DNA of 64,000 nt from Paracoccaceae bacterium (GTDB taxonomy: Bacteria; Pseudomonadota; Alphaproteobacteria; Rhodobacterales; Rhodobacteraceae). Location: assembly GCA_017854585.1 (NCBI GenBank), contig JAFMHK010000011.1:1-64000 (forward strand), read 5' to 3'. Below are positions 35,632 through 44,334 of this stretch, piece by piece. The number at the start of each line of letters is the position of its first letter. Positions within the stretch are counted from its first letter, which is position 1. Under the pieces are notes generated by a model. The model ran no database searches. It was not told where the DNA came from and worked only from the letters and a program-made list of their open reading frames with translations. Made by a program: the position numbers and the translations under genes.

Positions 35632-36624
35632 CTAGCCTGCGATGGGTTCGGCCAGCCGGACCGCCGTCTTGGTCCGCCACAGCCGCCGCGACGGCATGAT
35701 CAACACGGTCACGGGATGAGGCGCGCGGATCTCGGTCGGACCGTCGTGGCCGATCAATGTCCCCTCGGGAAGGTGTTCCAGACCGGTCCATTCCTGCGCG
35801 AACTTGAAATCGTCGGTTTCGATGGTCACGGCGCGCGACACCTGAAAGAACTGCATCGGCGCGGGTGCGGGTTGGCGGGCCATCCAATCGGCTGCAAAAT
35901 CGGCGTTGACCGCGCCGGTCGCGATCAAGAACCGGATCGCCGTTTCCAACGCCACATCCGCCGATGCCGCCTCCCAATGTTGGCCGCATTCAATCAGCAT
36001 GGCGTTGCGGGGGGATGCGGGGTCTGCAAACCCGCCATAATCGCGCATCCGCAGGCCTTCGGAATGGCCTTGGTCATTGATCACAAGCGGCGGGCACCCG
36101 ACCTGACGCGCAAGTTCGCGCCCCTTCGGCAGCAATCCCGCCATCGCCAGCGCGGCGGCCTTGCTCTGCATCGAATGGATATCAAGGAGCAGATCCACGG
36201 TATCAAGCCACGGGCGCACTTCGCGGGCGCGGCGCAACTCCTCGGTCATGGGGCGGTCGGGATCGTCAAGCGTGGACTCCGCCCACAGCCGGTTGAAATC
36301 CTCGTCGACCCACCGCGAGGCGTCCGGCACCTCGGGGGTGAAGGTCTCATAGGCGGCCACGTTCATGAAGGCGAAGGACAGTTTGCCAGCCACCGGGCGG
36401 GTATCGCGTGTCATCAGCCATTCAAGCGCCAGCGCGCCGCACGGCTCGTTTCCGTGCACGATCGCGGTGATTGCCACATGGGGCCCGGGCTTTCCGCTGT
36501 CGAAGGTCCAGATATAGGGGATGCCATCGGTTCCCTTGGCGTATGGCGTCAGATCCGGCTGGGACAGTTCCACGGGATATGGGTTGGGCAGGCCGGTGGC
36601 CGATCCGGAGTGCGGCTTGGTCAT
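35632..36624 (-). CDS. Succinylglutamate desuccinylase/aspartoacylase family (M14) protein
   Basis: A 330-residue zinc hydrolase of the AstE/AspA type. The zinc ligands are in VHGNEPCG (His57, Glu60) and LLLDIHSMQS (His150). FNRLWAES supplies the usual substrate-binding Arg, and MLIECGQHW the probable catalytic Glu. These enzymes remove an acyl group from N-acyl amino acids. It is the last gene of the peptide-transporter operon, and its start overlaps the stop of the formylglutamate-amidohydrolase-like gene (ATGA). The pair fits breakdown of N-acylated acidic amino acids after import. Confidence 0.88.
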   Translation of the reverse strand: MTKPHSGSATGLPNPYPVELSQPDLTPYAKGTDGIPYIWTFDSGKPGPHVAITAIVHGNEPCGALALEWLMTRDTRPVAGKLSFAFMNVAAYETFTPEVPDASRWVDEDFNRLWAESTLDDPDRPMTEELRRAREVRPWLDTVDLLLDIHSMQSKAAALAMAGLLPKGRELARQVGCPPLVINDQGHSEGLRMRDYGGFADPASPRNAMLIECGQHWEAASADVALETAIRFLIATGAVNADFAADWMARQPAPAPMQFFQVSRAVTIETDDFKFAQEWTGLEHLPEGTLIGHDGPTEIRAPHPVTVLIMPSRRLWRTKTAVRLAEPIAG

Positions 36625-37499
36625 AGCGGTACGGTCCTCGTCATCTGTGTTGCGGTATAGTCGGAAAGTTGTTGGGCAAGGGCGCTGAAACACGCCTTCA
36701 GCGCCGGATATCCCGCGTTCGGCGCGCGCGTCGCCTCATCCATGTAAAGCTTGCGGTTCACCTCGATCTGCAGCGAATGGCGGCCCCGCGCGGGATCGCC
36801 ATTGGCGCGGATCAATTCCATTCCCTTGTAGGGATCGTTGACCGCCACCGAATACCCCTGCGCGGTCAGGAAGGTCTGCACGCAGTCGGTCAGGCCCGGC
36901 TCGCAGGCCGCGCCATCCAGATCGCCCAGCACGAAATCAGGCCGGGGCGTGCCGCGTGTCTGTGTCGACATGGCCGAGGCGACCTCTTGCATCGAATGAC
37001 AATCGATATGCCAGACAGCGCCCCAGCGGGCATGGCTGTCATCCAGCAGCGCGCGCAGGCGCGTCTGATAGGGGCGGTGATAACGCGCGACACGGGCCGC
37101 GACCTCATCTGCCGTCAGGCGGCGGGTGTAAAGCGGCCCACCGGCGGGGGGCACGCGCGTCCAGCACAGGCCGATCCCAAGGCTGCTCTTGACCGTCGGG
37201 TTCAGCGCGCCGGGGTAGGGGCCGTCGATCTGATCGGGGTCCATGTCGTCGGGGGCGCGGTTGGCATCGACATAGGAGCGGGGGAAATGCGCCTCCAGCA
37301 ACACCGCACCTGCCGCAACCGCACCGGCCCAAAGGTCGGCGACATGCGTGTCCTCGGCATGGCGCAGGGTTTGCGGGTCGGCGGCATGGTCGAAATCCGC
37401 CGGATACAACGTGCCCGAATGGGGGCTGTCGAACACCAGCGGCACGCGCTGGCTGTCGGCGCCACTGACGCTCAGAACGCCCGGAACGGTCTGCGTCAT
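36621..37499 (-). CDS. N-formylglutamate amidohydrolase family protein
   Basis: A 292-residue hydrolase of the HutG/FGase family: FDSPHSGTLYPADF, LRHAEDTHVADLWA, DANRAPDDMDPDQIDG, WHIDCHSMQEV, NDPYKGMELIRANGDP and LQIEVNRKLYMDE. Several His, Asp and Glu residues in these blocks are metal ligands. Known members hydrolyse N-formyl-L-glutamate in histidine degradation, but no other hut genes are present. Here it is embedded between peptide-transporter ATPases and an aspartoacylase-like gene, with 4-base overlaps on both sides, so its substrate is probably delivered by that transporter. Confidence 0.88.
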   Translation of the reverse strand: MTQTVPGVLSVSGADSQRVPLVFDSPHSGTLYPADFDHAADPQTLRHAEDTHVADLWAGAVAAGAVLLEAHFPRSYVDANRAPDDMDPDQIDGPYPGALNPTVKSSLGIGLCWTRVPPAGGPLYTRRLTADEVAARVARYHRPYQTRLRALLDDSHARWGAVWHIDCHSMQEVASAMSTQTRGTPRPDFVLGDLDGAACEPGLTDCVQTFLTAQGYSVAVNDPYKGMELIRANGDPARGRHSLQIEVNRKLYMDEATRAPNAGYPALKACFSALAQQLSDYTATQMTRTVPL

Positions 37500-38494
37500 G
37501 CCACACCCCCATCATGCAGGTGGCACGCAACGCCGTGCGCGTGGTCTTGGATTGTGCGCGGCGCCTCGCGCTGGCAGCGCGGGCCGGCCATGGGGCAGCG
37601 GGGGTGGAAATGGCAGCCCGGCGGCGGGTTCAAGGGCGATGGTATCTCGCCCTTGACCGTGCGGAACGCCTGCCGCCCGGCCCCAAGACGCGGCACCTGA
37701 TCCAGCAGTGCCTGCGTGTAGGGATGGCGCGGCGCGTCAAACAGCGCATCGGTGGGCGCAATCTCGACGATCCGGCCCAGATACATCACCACCACCCGGT
37801 CGGCGATATGTTCCACCACCCCCAGATCATGGCTGATGAACAGGTAAGTCAGGTCCAGATCGCGGCGCAAATCCTGAAACAGGTTGATCACCTGCGCCTG
37901 AATCGACACGTCCAGCGCCGCGATGCTTTCGTCGCAGATCAGGAACTCGGGCTGCACCGCCAACGCGCGCGCGATGCCGATGCGCTGACGCTGGCCGCCC
38001 GACATCTGATGCGGGTATCGCTGAGCAAAGGCCGGGTCCAGCCCCACCTTCTTCAGCAGGCCATCGACATAGTCGGACATCTCCCGGCGGGTGGTCAGGC
38101 CGTGGTAGACCGCCGCCTCGCCGATAATTTCGTTCACCTTCATTCGCGGGTTCAGCGACGACATCGGGTCCTGAAAGATCATCTGGATCCGCAACCGCTT
38201 GTCGCGCGCCGCGGCACTGGCGGCATCGGTGATATCGACGCCTTCGAACCGGATTTCCCCGTCGCTGACCGGCAAAAGGCCCGCCACCATGCGCCCCAGC
38301 GTGGACTTGCCACAGCCGGATTCGCCCACCAATCCCACGACCTCGCCGCGCGCAATCGAAAAGCTGGCGGTGTCGACGGCATTGACGCAGGTTTCCTTCA
38401 GATCGGCGCCCAGACGGCGCGCCAGCCGTTCCACCCCGTCGAGTTTCTTTTCAAAGCGGCGCGAAACGCCGTCAAGGTCCAGCATTGCGGTCAT
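37496..38494 (-). CDS. ABC transporter ATP-binding protein (DppF type), third system
   Basis: A 332-residue ATPase. Walker A is GESGCGKST, then MIFQDPMSSLNPRMKV; the signature is MSGGQRQR, with Met in place of Leu, Walker B is FLICDESIAALD and the H-loop is FISHD. Walker B reads DES rather than DEP. The Oligo_HPY tail (HPYTQALLDQV, CHFHPRCPMAGPRC) is present. An insert LEKKLDGVERLARRLGAD-like stretch (about residues 14-33) precedes the core. The start overlaps the upstream ATPase stop; an alternative ATG is three codons later. Confidence 0.92.
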   Translation of the reverse strand: MTAMLDLDGVSRRFEKKLDGVERLARRLGADLKETCVNAVDTASFSIARGEVVGLVGESGCGKSTLGRMVAGLLPVSDGEIRFEGVDITDAASAAARDKRLRIQMIFQDPMSSLNPRMKVNEIIGEAAVYHGLTTRREMSDYVDGLLKKVGLDPAFAQRYPHQMSGGQRQRIGIARALAVQPEFLICDESIAALDVSIQAQVINLFQDLRRDLDLTYLFISHDLGVVEHIADRVVVMYLGRIVEIAPTDALFDAPRHPYTQALLDQVPRLGAGRQAFRTVKGEIPSPLNPPPGCHFHPRCPMAGPRCQREAPRTIQDHAHGVACHLHDGGVA

Positions 38495-39471
38495 GCCACG
38501 CCCTCCGCAGGAAGCGTCGGGTGATAGCAGCGCAGCGCGCGGCCCGGCCCGATATCGGTGATGGAAGGGGCCTCGGCGCCGCACGCGTCGGTCGCGCGGG
38601 TGCAACGGGGCGCAAAGGCGCATCCAACGGGCAGACGCGCCATGTTGGGCGCCATGCCCGGGATCTGCGTCAGCCTCTCGCCACGCCGTCCATGGCCGGG
38701 GATCGATCCAAGCAGACCTTGCGTATAGGGATGCGCCGGGCCTGCCAGCACGGCATCTGTCGGCCCGGATTCTACGATGCGACCCGCATACATCACCGAG
38801 ATCTTGTCGGCGAGGCCCGCCACCACGGCCAGATCATGGGTGATCCAGATCAGCGCGGTTCCGGTTTCGCGCGCCAATTCCTGCACCTCCGCAAGGATCT
38901 GGCTCTGGATCGTGACATCAAGCGCGGTCGTTGGCTCGTCCGCGACGATCAGGTCGGGACCGTTCAGCAGCGCGATGGCAATCGCCACCCGTTGCCGCAT
39001 GCCGCCGGAAAACTGGTGCGGATACGCCGCCAGCCGTTCCTCGGGCGACGGGATGCCGACCTTGGCCAAGGCTTGCACCGCGCGGTCGCGGGCCGCGGCA
39101 TGGCTGACACGGTCATGGGCGCGCACGGCCTCGACCATCTGGGTTTCGATGCGCAGAACCGGGTTCAGGGTCATCATCGGGTCCTGAAAGATCATTGCAA
39201 TGCGGTTTCCGCGCAGGGCGCGCATCCCTCGGTCGGACAGGTGCGCCAGATCCTCGCCACGGAAATTGATCTGCCCGCCCACGACCCGGCCCGGTGCATC
39301 GACAAGGCGCAGGATCGAAAAACCGGTGACCGACTTGCCCGAACCGCTCTCCCCGACAAGGCCCAGAACCTCGCCTTCGCCAAGGGAAAAGCTCACCTTG
39401 TCCACGGCCTTCACGACACCCGCGTCGGTGAAAAAATGTGTCTGAAGATCGCGTACGTCTAGAACGCTCAT
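38491..39471 (-). CDS. ABC transporter ATP-binding protein (DppD type), third system
   Basis: A 326-residue ATPase. Walker A is GESGSGKS, then AMIFQDPMMTLNPVLR; the signature is FSGGMRQR, Walker B is LIVADEPTTALD and the H-loop is ITHD. The Oligo_HPY tail is HPYTQGLLGSIPGHG and GCAFAPRCTRATDAC. It overlaps both neighbours by 4 bases. It pairs with the next ATPase to drive the third peptide-type importer. Confidence 0.93.
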   Translation of the reverse strand: MSVLDVRDLQTHFFTDAGVVKAVDKVSFSLGEGEVLGLVGESGSGKSVTGFSILRLVDAPGRVVGGQINFRGEDLAHLSDRGMRALRGNRIAMIFQDPMMTLNPVLRIETQMVEAVRAHDRVSHAAARDRAVQALAKVGIPSPEERLAAYPHQFSGGMRQRVAIAIALLNGPDLIVADEPTTALDVTIQSQILAEVQELARETGTALIWITHDLAVVAGLADKISVMYAGRIVESGPTDAVLAGPAHPYTQGLLGSIPGHGRRGERLTQIPGMAPNMARLPVGCAFAPRCTRATDACGAEAPSITDIGPGRALRCYHPTLPAEGVA

Positions 39472-40523
39472 TTCTGAAGCCTCGGGTTAAGGGTGTCGCG
39501 CAGTCGGTCGCCCACCATGTTGATCGAGGCCACGATGGCCAGAAGGGCCACGCCGGGATACATGCTCATCCAGTATTGGCCTGACAGCATGTAGCCGTAG
39601 CCATTGGCAATCAGCAGACCCAGCGAGGGTTGGGTGATCGGCACGCCGACACCCAGAAACGACAGCGAGGATTCCAGCACGATGGTGTTGGCGACCTGCA
39701 CCGTCGAGATCACGATCAGCGGCGGGATGCAGTTCGGCAGCAGATGCCCGAACACGATCCGATACGCCGGAAGGCCAAGGCCGCGCGCCGCGTCGATGTA
39801 TTCCTTGCGTGCTTCCGAAAGCGCCGTTCCCCGGACCGTGCGCGCATAATACGCCCATTGCACGATGATCAGCGCGATCACGATCTTGTCCAGCCCACGC
39901 CCGAAGGCCGCCATCAGCATCAGCGCCACGAGGATCGAGGGGAAAGACAGCTGGAAATCGACGATCCGCATCAAGATCGACTCGATCCGGCCACCCGCCC
40001 AGGCGGCGTAGATGCCCACCACAACCCCGATCACCATCGCCGCAAGCGTCGCGAAGATCGACACCGACAGCGACACGCGCAAGCCATAAAGGATGCCCGA
40101 CAGAATATCGCGGCCCTGCTCATCGGTGCCCAGATGAAAGGTCATCGCGCCGTCGAACGTCGTCGACCCGGGCGGCAGTCTCCCATCCATGATATCAAGC
40201 TGGCGCAGGTCATACGGGTTCTGCGGCGACAACTCGGTGGCAAAGATCGCAAGCACGATCAACAAAAGCAGGCTGGCGGTGGCAAAATAGGCCGAGGGGC
40301 CGGAAAAGAACTTGTGTGCCCGTCCCCTGAGCAGACCGGCCGCCAGCACGACCAGCCCGATCAGCAGTATGACGCGGGCGGGAAACTGCGCGATGCTCTG
40401 CCCGCTCAGCAAGATCCCGAGGGTTGCGATAACGGCAAGGCCCGCGACCAGATTGATGGTGCGCCACCGATCGCGCGGCGCGGCGACCGGGGCGACGGGG
40501 GGGGATTGTTCGCTCACGCTCAT
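39468..40523 (-). CDS. ABC transporter permease (DppC/OppC type) with N-terminal extension, third system
   Basis: A 351-residue permease, about 55 residues longer than its counterparts at 8.2 and 15.3 kb. The extra N-terminus holds two additional hydrophobic segments (NLVAGLAVIATLGILLSG and ARVILLIGLVVLAAGLL) before the standard anchor (FATASLLLLIVLAIFATE). The family core follows: FHLGTDEQGRDILSGILYG, EAA loop RGLGLPAYRIVFGHLLPN, ending MVGDRLRDTLNPRLQK. The start overlaps the upstream permease stop (ATGA), so the extension is not a misplaced start. Confidence 0.9.
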   Translation of the reverse strand: MSVSEQSPPVAPVAAPRDRWRTINLVAGLAVIATLGILLSGQSIAQFPARVILLIGLVVLAAGLLRGRAHKFFSGPSAYFATASLLLLIVLAIFATELSPQNPYDLRQLDIMDGRLPPGSTTFDGAMTFHLGTDEQGRDILSGILYGLRVSLSVSIFATLAAMVIGVVVGIYAAWAGGRIESILMRIVDFQLSFPSILVALMLMAAFGRGLDKIVIALIIVQWAYYARTVRGTALSEARKEYIDAARGLGLPAYRIVFGHLLPNCIPPLIVISTVQVANTIVLESSLSFLGVGVPITQPSLGLLIANGYGYMLSGQYWMSMYPGVALLAIVASINMVGDRLRDTLNPRLQK

Positions 40524-41497
40524 GCCGCGCTTCCTTTTACTCGGACACGCGGATCAAGCAGCGTGTAGACCACATCGACGATCAGGTTGATGACGATGAA
40601 GATCACGACGGTCATCATCAGGTAGGCCACGATCACCGGTCGGTCGAGCGTCAGGATACTGTCGATCAGCAACTTGCCCATGCCCGGCCATGCGAACACC
40701 GTTTCCGTCACGACCGCGAAGGCGATCATCGAACCCAGTTCAAGCCCAAGAACGGTGATGATCGGGATCATGATGTTCTTGAGCACATGCACCATCAAGA
40801 TACGGGTTTCCGACAGACCCTTGGCGCGGGCGAATTTGACATAGTCCTGCATCAGCGCCTCTTGCGTGCCGGCGCGCGCCAGACGCGTAACCAGCGATGC
40901 CTTGTAAAGCGCCAGCGTCAGCGCGGGCAGGATCATGTGTTGAAACCCGTCGGCGGTGAAGATCGACAGCCGCAGGCCCAACACCTCGACAGCCTCGCCG
41001 CGCCCGGTTGATGGTAACCATTGCAATTCCACCGCAAAGATCAGGATCAGCAGCATCCCGACCCAGAAATTCGGCAGCGAAAAGCCGAAGATGGATCCGG
41101 TCATGATCGCGCGGCCCTGCCAGCGGTCCGCCTTGTAACCGGCATAGACCCCCAGTGGCACACCGATCGCGACCGAGAATATCAGGCCAAGCATCGCCAG
41201 TTCCAGCGTTGCGGGCATGTAGGACAGGATCAGGCTGACGGCGCTTTCGCCATGCACAAAGCTGCGGCCCAGATCGCCCTGCAATGCGTTGCCGACGAAT
41301 TTGAGAAATTGGATGTGAACCGGCTGGTCAAAGCCGAAGCGCGCCATCGTCGCCTCGATTTCCGCCGGGGGGGCATCGGGCGAGATCAGGATATCGACCG
41401 GATTGCCGATCATGAAGACGCCGAAGAAGACCACGACCATCATGGCAATCAGCACAAAGACCGACTGCGTGAGGCGGCGGAGCAGGAATACAAGCAT
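40520..41497 (-). CDS. ABC transporter permease (DppB/OppB type), third system
   Basis: A 325-residue permease. The N-terminus is MLVFLLRRLTQSVFVLIAMM, then GNPVDILISPDAPPAEIE; the EAA-like loop is ARAKGLSETRILMVHVLKNI and the ending YTLLDPRVRVKGSAA fits the family. It follows the binding-protein gene after an 80-base gap that contains a strong hairpin, and overlaps the next permease by 4 bases. Confidence 0.92.
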   Translation of the reverse strand: MLVFLLRRLTQSVFVLIAMMVVVFFGVFMIGNPVDILISPDAPPAEIEATMARFGFDQPVHIQFLKFVGNALQGDLGRSFVHGESAVSLILSYMPATLELAMLGLIFSVAIGVPLGVYAGYKADRWQGRAIMTGSIFGFSLPNFWVGMLLILIFAVELQWLPSTGRGEAVEVLGLRLSIFTADGFQHMILPALTLALYKASLVTRLARAGTQEALMQDYVKFARAKGLSETRILMVHVLKNIMIPIITVLGLELGSMIAFAVVTETVFAWPGMGKLLIDSILTLDRPVIVAYLMMTVVIFIVINLIVDVVYTLLDPRVRVKGSAA

Positions 41498-41529
41498 CGC
41501 CGATACGTCCCAATGTGGAAGGGTGGGGG

Positions 41530-41560
41530 CTGCCCCGCAGACCAGATGGCCGCGGGGCAG
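41530..41560 (-). terminator. Intercistronic hairpin between binding-protein and permease genes
   Basis: CTGCCCCGC-N13-GCGGGGCAG, a perfect 9-base GC-rich stem, lies between the minus-strand binding-protein stop and the permease start. There is no U tract. This placement is typical of transporter operons in which the binding protein is made in excess over the membrane components. Confidence 0.55.
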
Positions 41561-41577
41561 CTGAGATGTGCCTTACC

Positions 41578-43200
41578 TTACTGCGCCGGACGGACGTCGT
41601 AGGGCAGGGTGTACTGGTCGGCACGCGGCGCATAATCGATCGTTGCGCGCATCGCCCAGGGGGTCACTTCGTAGTGCAGCGGGATGATGGCGAAATCGGC
41701 CATCGCCATGCGCGAAGCAGACCGCAGTAACTCTTGGCGCGCATCGTCGTCGACAGTCCGCAACGCTTCGGTCAGCAGATCATCCATCGCGGGGTTGGAA
41801 TACTGCCCGCGGTTGGTGCCGCCAAACCCACGATCGGGGTCACGCGTGGCAAGCAGCGCCTTCAGCGGCGAAGACATCTCGCCGGTACCCGAACCCCAAC
41901 CTGCCATGTAGGCCGAGAACTCGAATGCGTTGCGCCGCGAGAAGAAGGTCGAGGCGGTCGAGGCGTCGACATCCGCATCGATCCCGATCCGTGCCCACAT
42001 CTGCGCCACGGCCTGAGCCACCTGCGCGTCGTTGATGTAGCGATCGTTTGGCGTGCCCAGCGTGATGCCGAAACCGTCGGGATACCCCGCCTCGGCCAGC
42101 AGCGCCTGTGCGCGTTCGGGGTCAAAGACGGCGGGCGGAAGGTCGCCCTCTTCATGTGCGCCGAACATGCCCGGGGGCAGCAATTCGCCCGCCGACACGG
42201 CGACACCGCCCATGATACGTTCAACGATGGCGTCACGGTTGATACCGATCGTCAGCGCCTCACGCACACGGATGTCTTGCAGCGGGTTTACGCCATCCAC
42301 ACCGCGGATCATCGGCGAAGGAACCTGTTCATGGTCCAGATGGATATAGATAACCCGGTTCGAGATACCTTGCACAACGCGCAGGGTCTCATCGCCGCGA
42401 AGCCGCTCAAGGTCCTGCAGCGGCGGGTTTTCCACCAGATCGACGTCGCCCGCGATCAGGGCGGCAACACGCGGCCCTTCCGAGGTCAGCGGCAGCATGG
42501 TCACCCGTTCCCAAGGCGCAGGCTCACCCCAGTAATCGGGATTGCGCACCAATTCGATGCCTTCGCCACGGCGGAAGCTCTCCATCAGGAACGGCCCGGT
42601 GCCGATCGCGGCGGTGGTGTCGTTGAAGGCCTGCGTCGCGGGATAGTTCAGATCGCCGCAGCCTTCGGGGCTGAATGCGATGGTGGACCCGTCAACGCCG
42701 TTTGCACGCGCCGAAATGATACCGAATGTCGACACTTCGGTCGGCAGCAGCGGATAGGCCTCGGCGGTCAGCATGATCAGCGTGTGCGGATCGGGCACTT
42801 CGAAGCCGGTGATCGCGCCGGTGTAGGTCGTGAACAGCGACGGCGAATCCGGCACGCCGGGGATGCGGCAGACGGTATAGATCACGTCATAGGCATCAAA
42901 GGGCGAGCCGTCTGAGAACGTCACGTCGGTGCGCAGGTTGAACTGCCAGCCGTTTTCACCGACCGGTTCCCAGCTTGTCGCCAGTTGCGGTGTCAGCTGC
43001 TGCGCTTCGTCCGTGCCGACGAGCGACTCGAAGACGTTGCGGCGGAGCTGGTTGTTCGGCCCGAGATTGTGAAAATGCGGGTCGGCCGAAGACGGCTCGG
43101 AGGCAAGGCCGATCCGTAATTCTTGTGCCGCTAGCGGCAGGGCTGGAATGGCCGCGGCCATGGCCAATATGGCCAGACGGCGGATGACGGGGCTGGTCAT
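41578..43200 (-). CDS. ABC transporter substrate-binding protein (family 5), third system
   Basis: A 540-residue periplasmic binding protein with a signal peptide (MTSPVIRRLAILAMAAA..., cleavage after LPLAA). SBP_bac_5 motifs are LATSWEPVGENGWQFNLRTD, VTFSDGSPFDAYDVIYTVC, AAIGTGPFLMESFRRGEG and DIRVREALTIGINRDAIVE. It is first in an operon with two permeases, two ATPases and two amidohydrolase/deacylase-type enzymes, and divergent from a LysR gene. The ligand may be an N-acylated amino acid or peptide, judging from the enzymes. Confidence 0.92.
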   Translation of the reverse strand: MTSPVIRRLAILAMAAAIPALPLAAQELRIGLASEPSSADPHFHNLGPNNQLRRNVFESLVGTDEAQQLTPQLATSWEPVGENGWQFNLRTDVTFSDGSPFDAYDVIYTVCRIPGVPDSPSLFTTYTGAITGFEVPDPHTLIMLTAEAYPLLPTEVSTFGIISARANGVDGSTIAFSPEGCGDLNYPATQAFNDTTAAIGTGPFLMESFRRGEGIELVRNPDYWGEPAPWERVTMLPLTSEGPRVAALIAGDVDLVENPPLQDLERLRGDETLRVVQGISNRVIYIHLDHEQVPSPMIRGVDGVNPLQDIRVREALTIGINRDAIVERIMGGVAVSAGELLPPGMFGAHEEGDLPPAVFDPERAQALLAEAGYPDGFGITLGTPNDRYINDAQVAQAVAQMWARIGIDADVDASTASTFFSRRNAFEFSAYMAGWGSGTGEMSSPLKALLATRDPDRGFGGTNRGQYSNPAMDDLLTEALRTVDDDARQELLRSASRMAMADFAIIPLHYEVTPWAMRATIDYAPRADQYTLPYDVRPAQ

Positions 43201-43331
43201 TTCGCGAACTCCTCTGTTGGTGCACCGGGTTCGCTACCACGCGGCACCGTCCGGTCTGTTGTTTGTCCTGAGACAGCGCCCAGCCTATCTTACGAATGCC
43301 CGTCGCCAATTAAAAACTTCATGCACTTCGG

Positions 43332-43345
43332 TTATAGACCTATAA
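43332..43345. promoter_or_regulatory. Candidate LysR operator palindrome
   Basis: TTATAG-AC-CTATAA, a perfect palindrome in the AT-rich gap between the divergent binding-protein and LysR genes, 39 bases before the LysR start. Position and symmetry fit a LysR-type regulator site; the spacing is one base longer than the usual T-N11-A box. Confidence 0.4.
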
Positions 43346-43383
43346 GCGTTCTTGATTCGATGATGTCAGGAGGGGCCGTTCCA

Positions 43384-44334
43384 ATGAGACCACGTGCATC
43401 GATCCGCGAATACGAGGTGCTGCGCGCCGTGATCACGTCGGGCACGGTAACGGCGGCGGCGCATCGGTTGGGCGTTTCGCAACCCGCCGTCAGCCGGTTG
43501 CTGGCCCAACTGGAAGGCAACGTCGGCGTCACCCTGTTCGAGCGGCGCGGCGGCCGCCTGCGCCCTACCGCCGAAGCCGTTCGGCTGAACGGCAAGCTTG
43601 ACCGCCTGTTCGATGCGCTGACATTTCTCGATAGCACGGATCCCGCCGACCCCGTCAGCCAACCCTTGCGCCTTGCCGCACCTGCAACGCTGGGGCACCG
43701 GTTTCTGGCCTCCGCGATGGCCAGTTTCATGTCGCAGAACCCGGGCCAGATGATATCGCTGGAAACCTGCACATCGAACGGGCTGGTCAATCTGGTGGTG
43801 GACGATTCCATCGACCTTGGGTTCACCTCGACGGAGCTGACCCATTCGGCGATGGAACTGATCCCGTTCCACCGAACGCTTGCGGTTTGTGTGATGGCCA
43901 AGGATCATCCGTTGGCGCGCCATGACGTGATCACGCCCGAACTCCTTGATCGCCAGAATCTCATCGCCCTGATGCGGCGCCACATGGTCCGCACGCGGCT
44001 CGATCAGGTGTTCACCCGCGCCGGTGTCACGCCCAATCGGGTTGCCGAGGTCGCAACCGGTGTCAGCGCCCTGACACTTGCGCGCGCGGGCGTTGGCGTC
44101 GCGGTCATCTGTCCGTTTCCGTTGTTGCGGCGGGGGGAACCGGGCTTGGCGATCCGGCCTTTCCAGCCCGAATTCGTCTATCGCACGTCCTTTGCGGTCT
44201 CGACCGTGCGGCCGCTGTCCAAGCCGGTGCGCGCCTTCATGCGCCATATTCAATTGGCGGTCCGTTCCGATCCCTACGAAATGGGCGCCGGGTCTGGCGC
44301 GTCCTTGGTAAAGAGCCCGCACGGTGCCGACTGA
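43384..44334 (+). CDS. LysR family transcriptional regulator
   Basis: A 316-residue LysR regulator. The HTH is at about residues 6-66 (IREYEVLRAVITSGTVTAAA, RLGVSQPAVSRLLAQLEGNV) and the effector domain follows (LRLAAPATLGHRFLASAMAS, LAVCVMAKDHPLARHD). The ATG before RPRASIREY follows AGGAGGGG; ATG codons further upstream overlap that site. It is divergent from the third peptide transporter operon, its probable target. Confidence 0.9.
   Translation: MRPRASIREYEVLRAVITSGTVTAAAHRLGVSQPAVSRLLAQLEGNVGVTLFERRGGRLRPTAEAVRLNGKLDRLFDALTFLDSTDPADPVSQPLRLAAPATLGHRFLASAMASFMSQNPGQMISLETCTSNGLVNLVVDDSIDLGFTSTELTHSAMELIPFHRTLAVCVMAKDHPLARHDVITPELLDRQNLIALMRRHMVRTRLDQVFTRAGVTPNRVAEVATGVSALTLARAGVGVAVICPFPLLRRGEPGLAIRPFQPEFVYRTSFAVSTVRPLSKPVRAFMRHIQLAVRSDPYEMGAGSGASLVKSPHGAD

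Noticed and set aside
38485-39462. A 325-codon plus-strand open frame
   Set aside because: Antisense shadow of the DppD-type ATPase gene, a common effect in GC-rich ATPase genes.
41734-42915. A 393-codon plus-strand open frame
   Set aside because: Antisense to the binding-protein gene, composition dominated by His, Arg and Gln.
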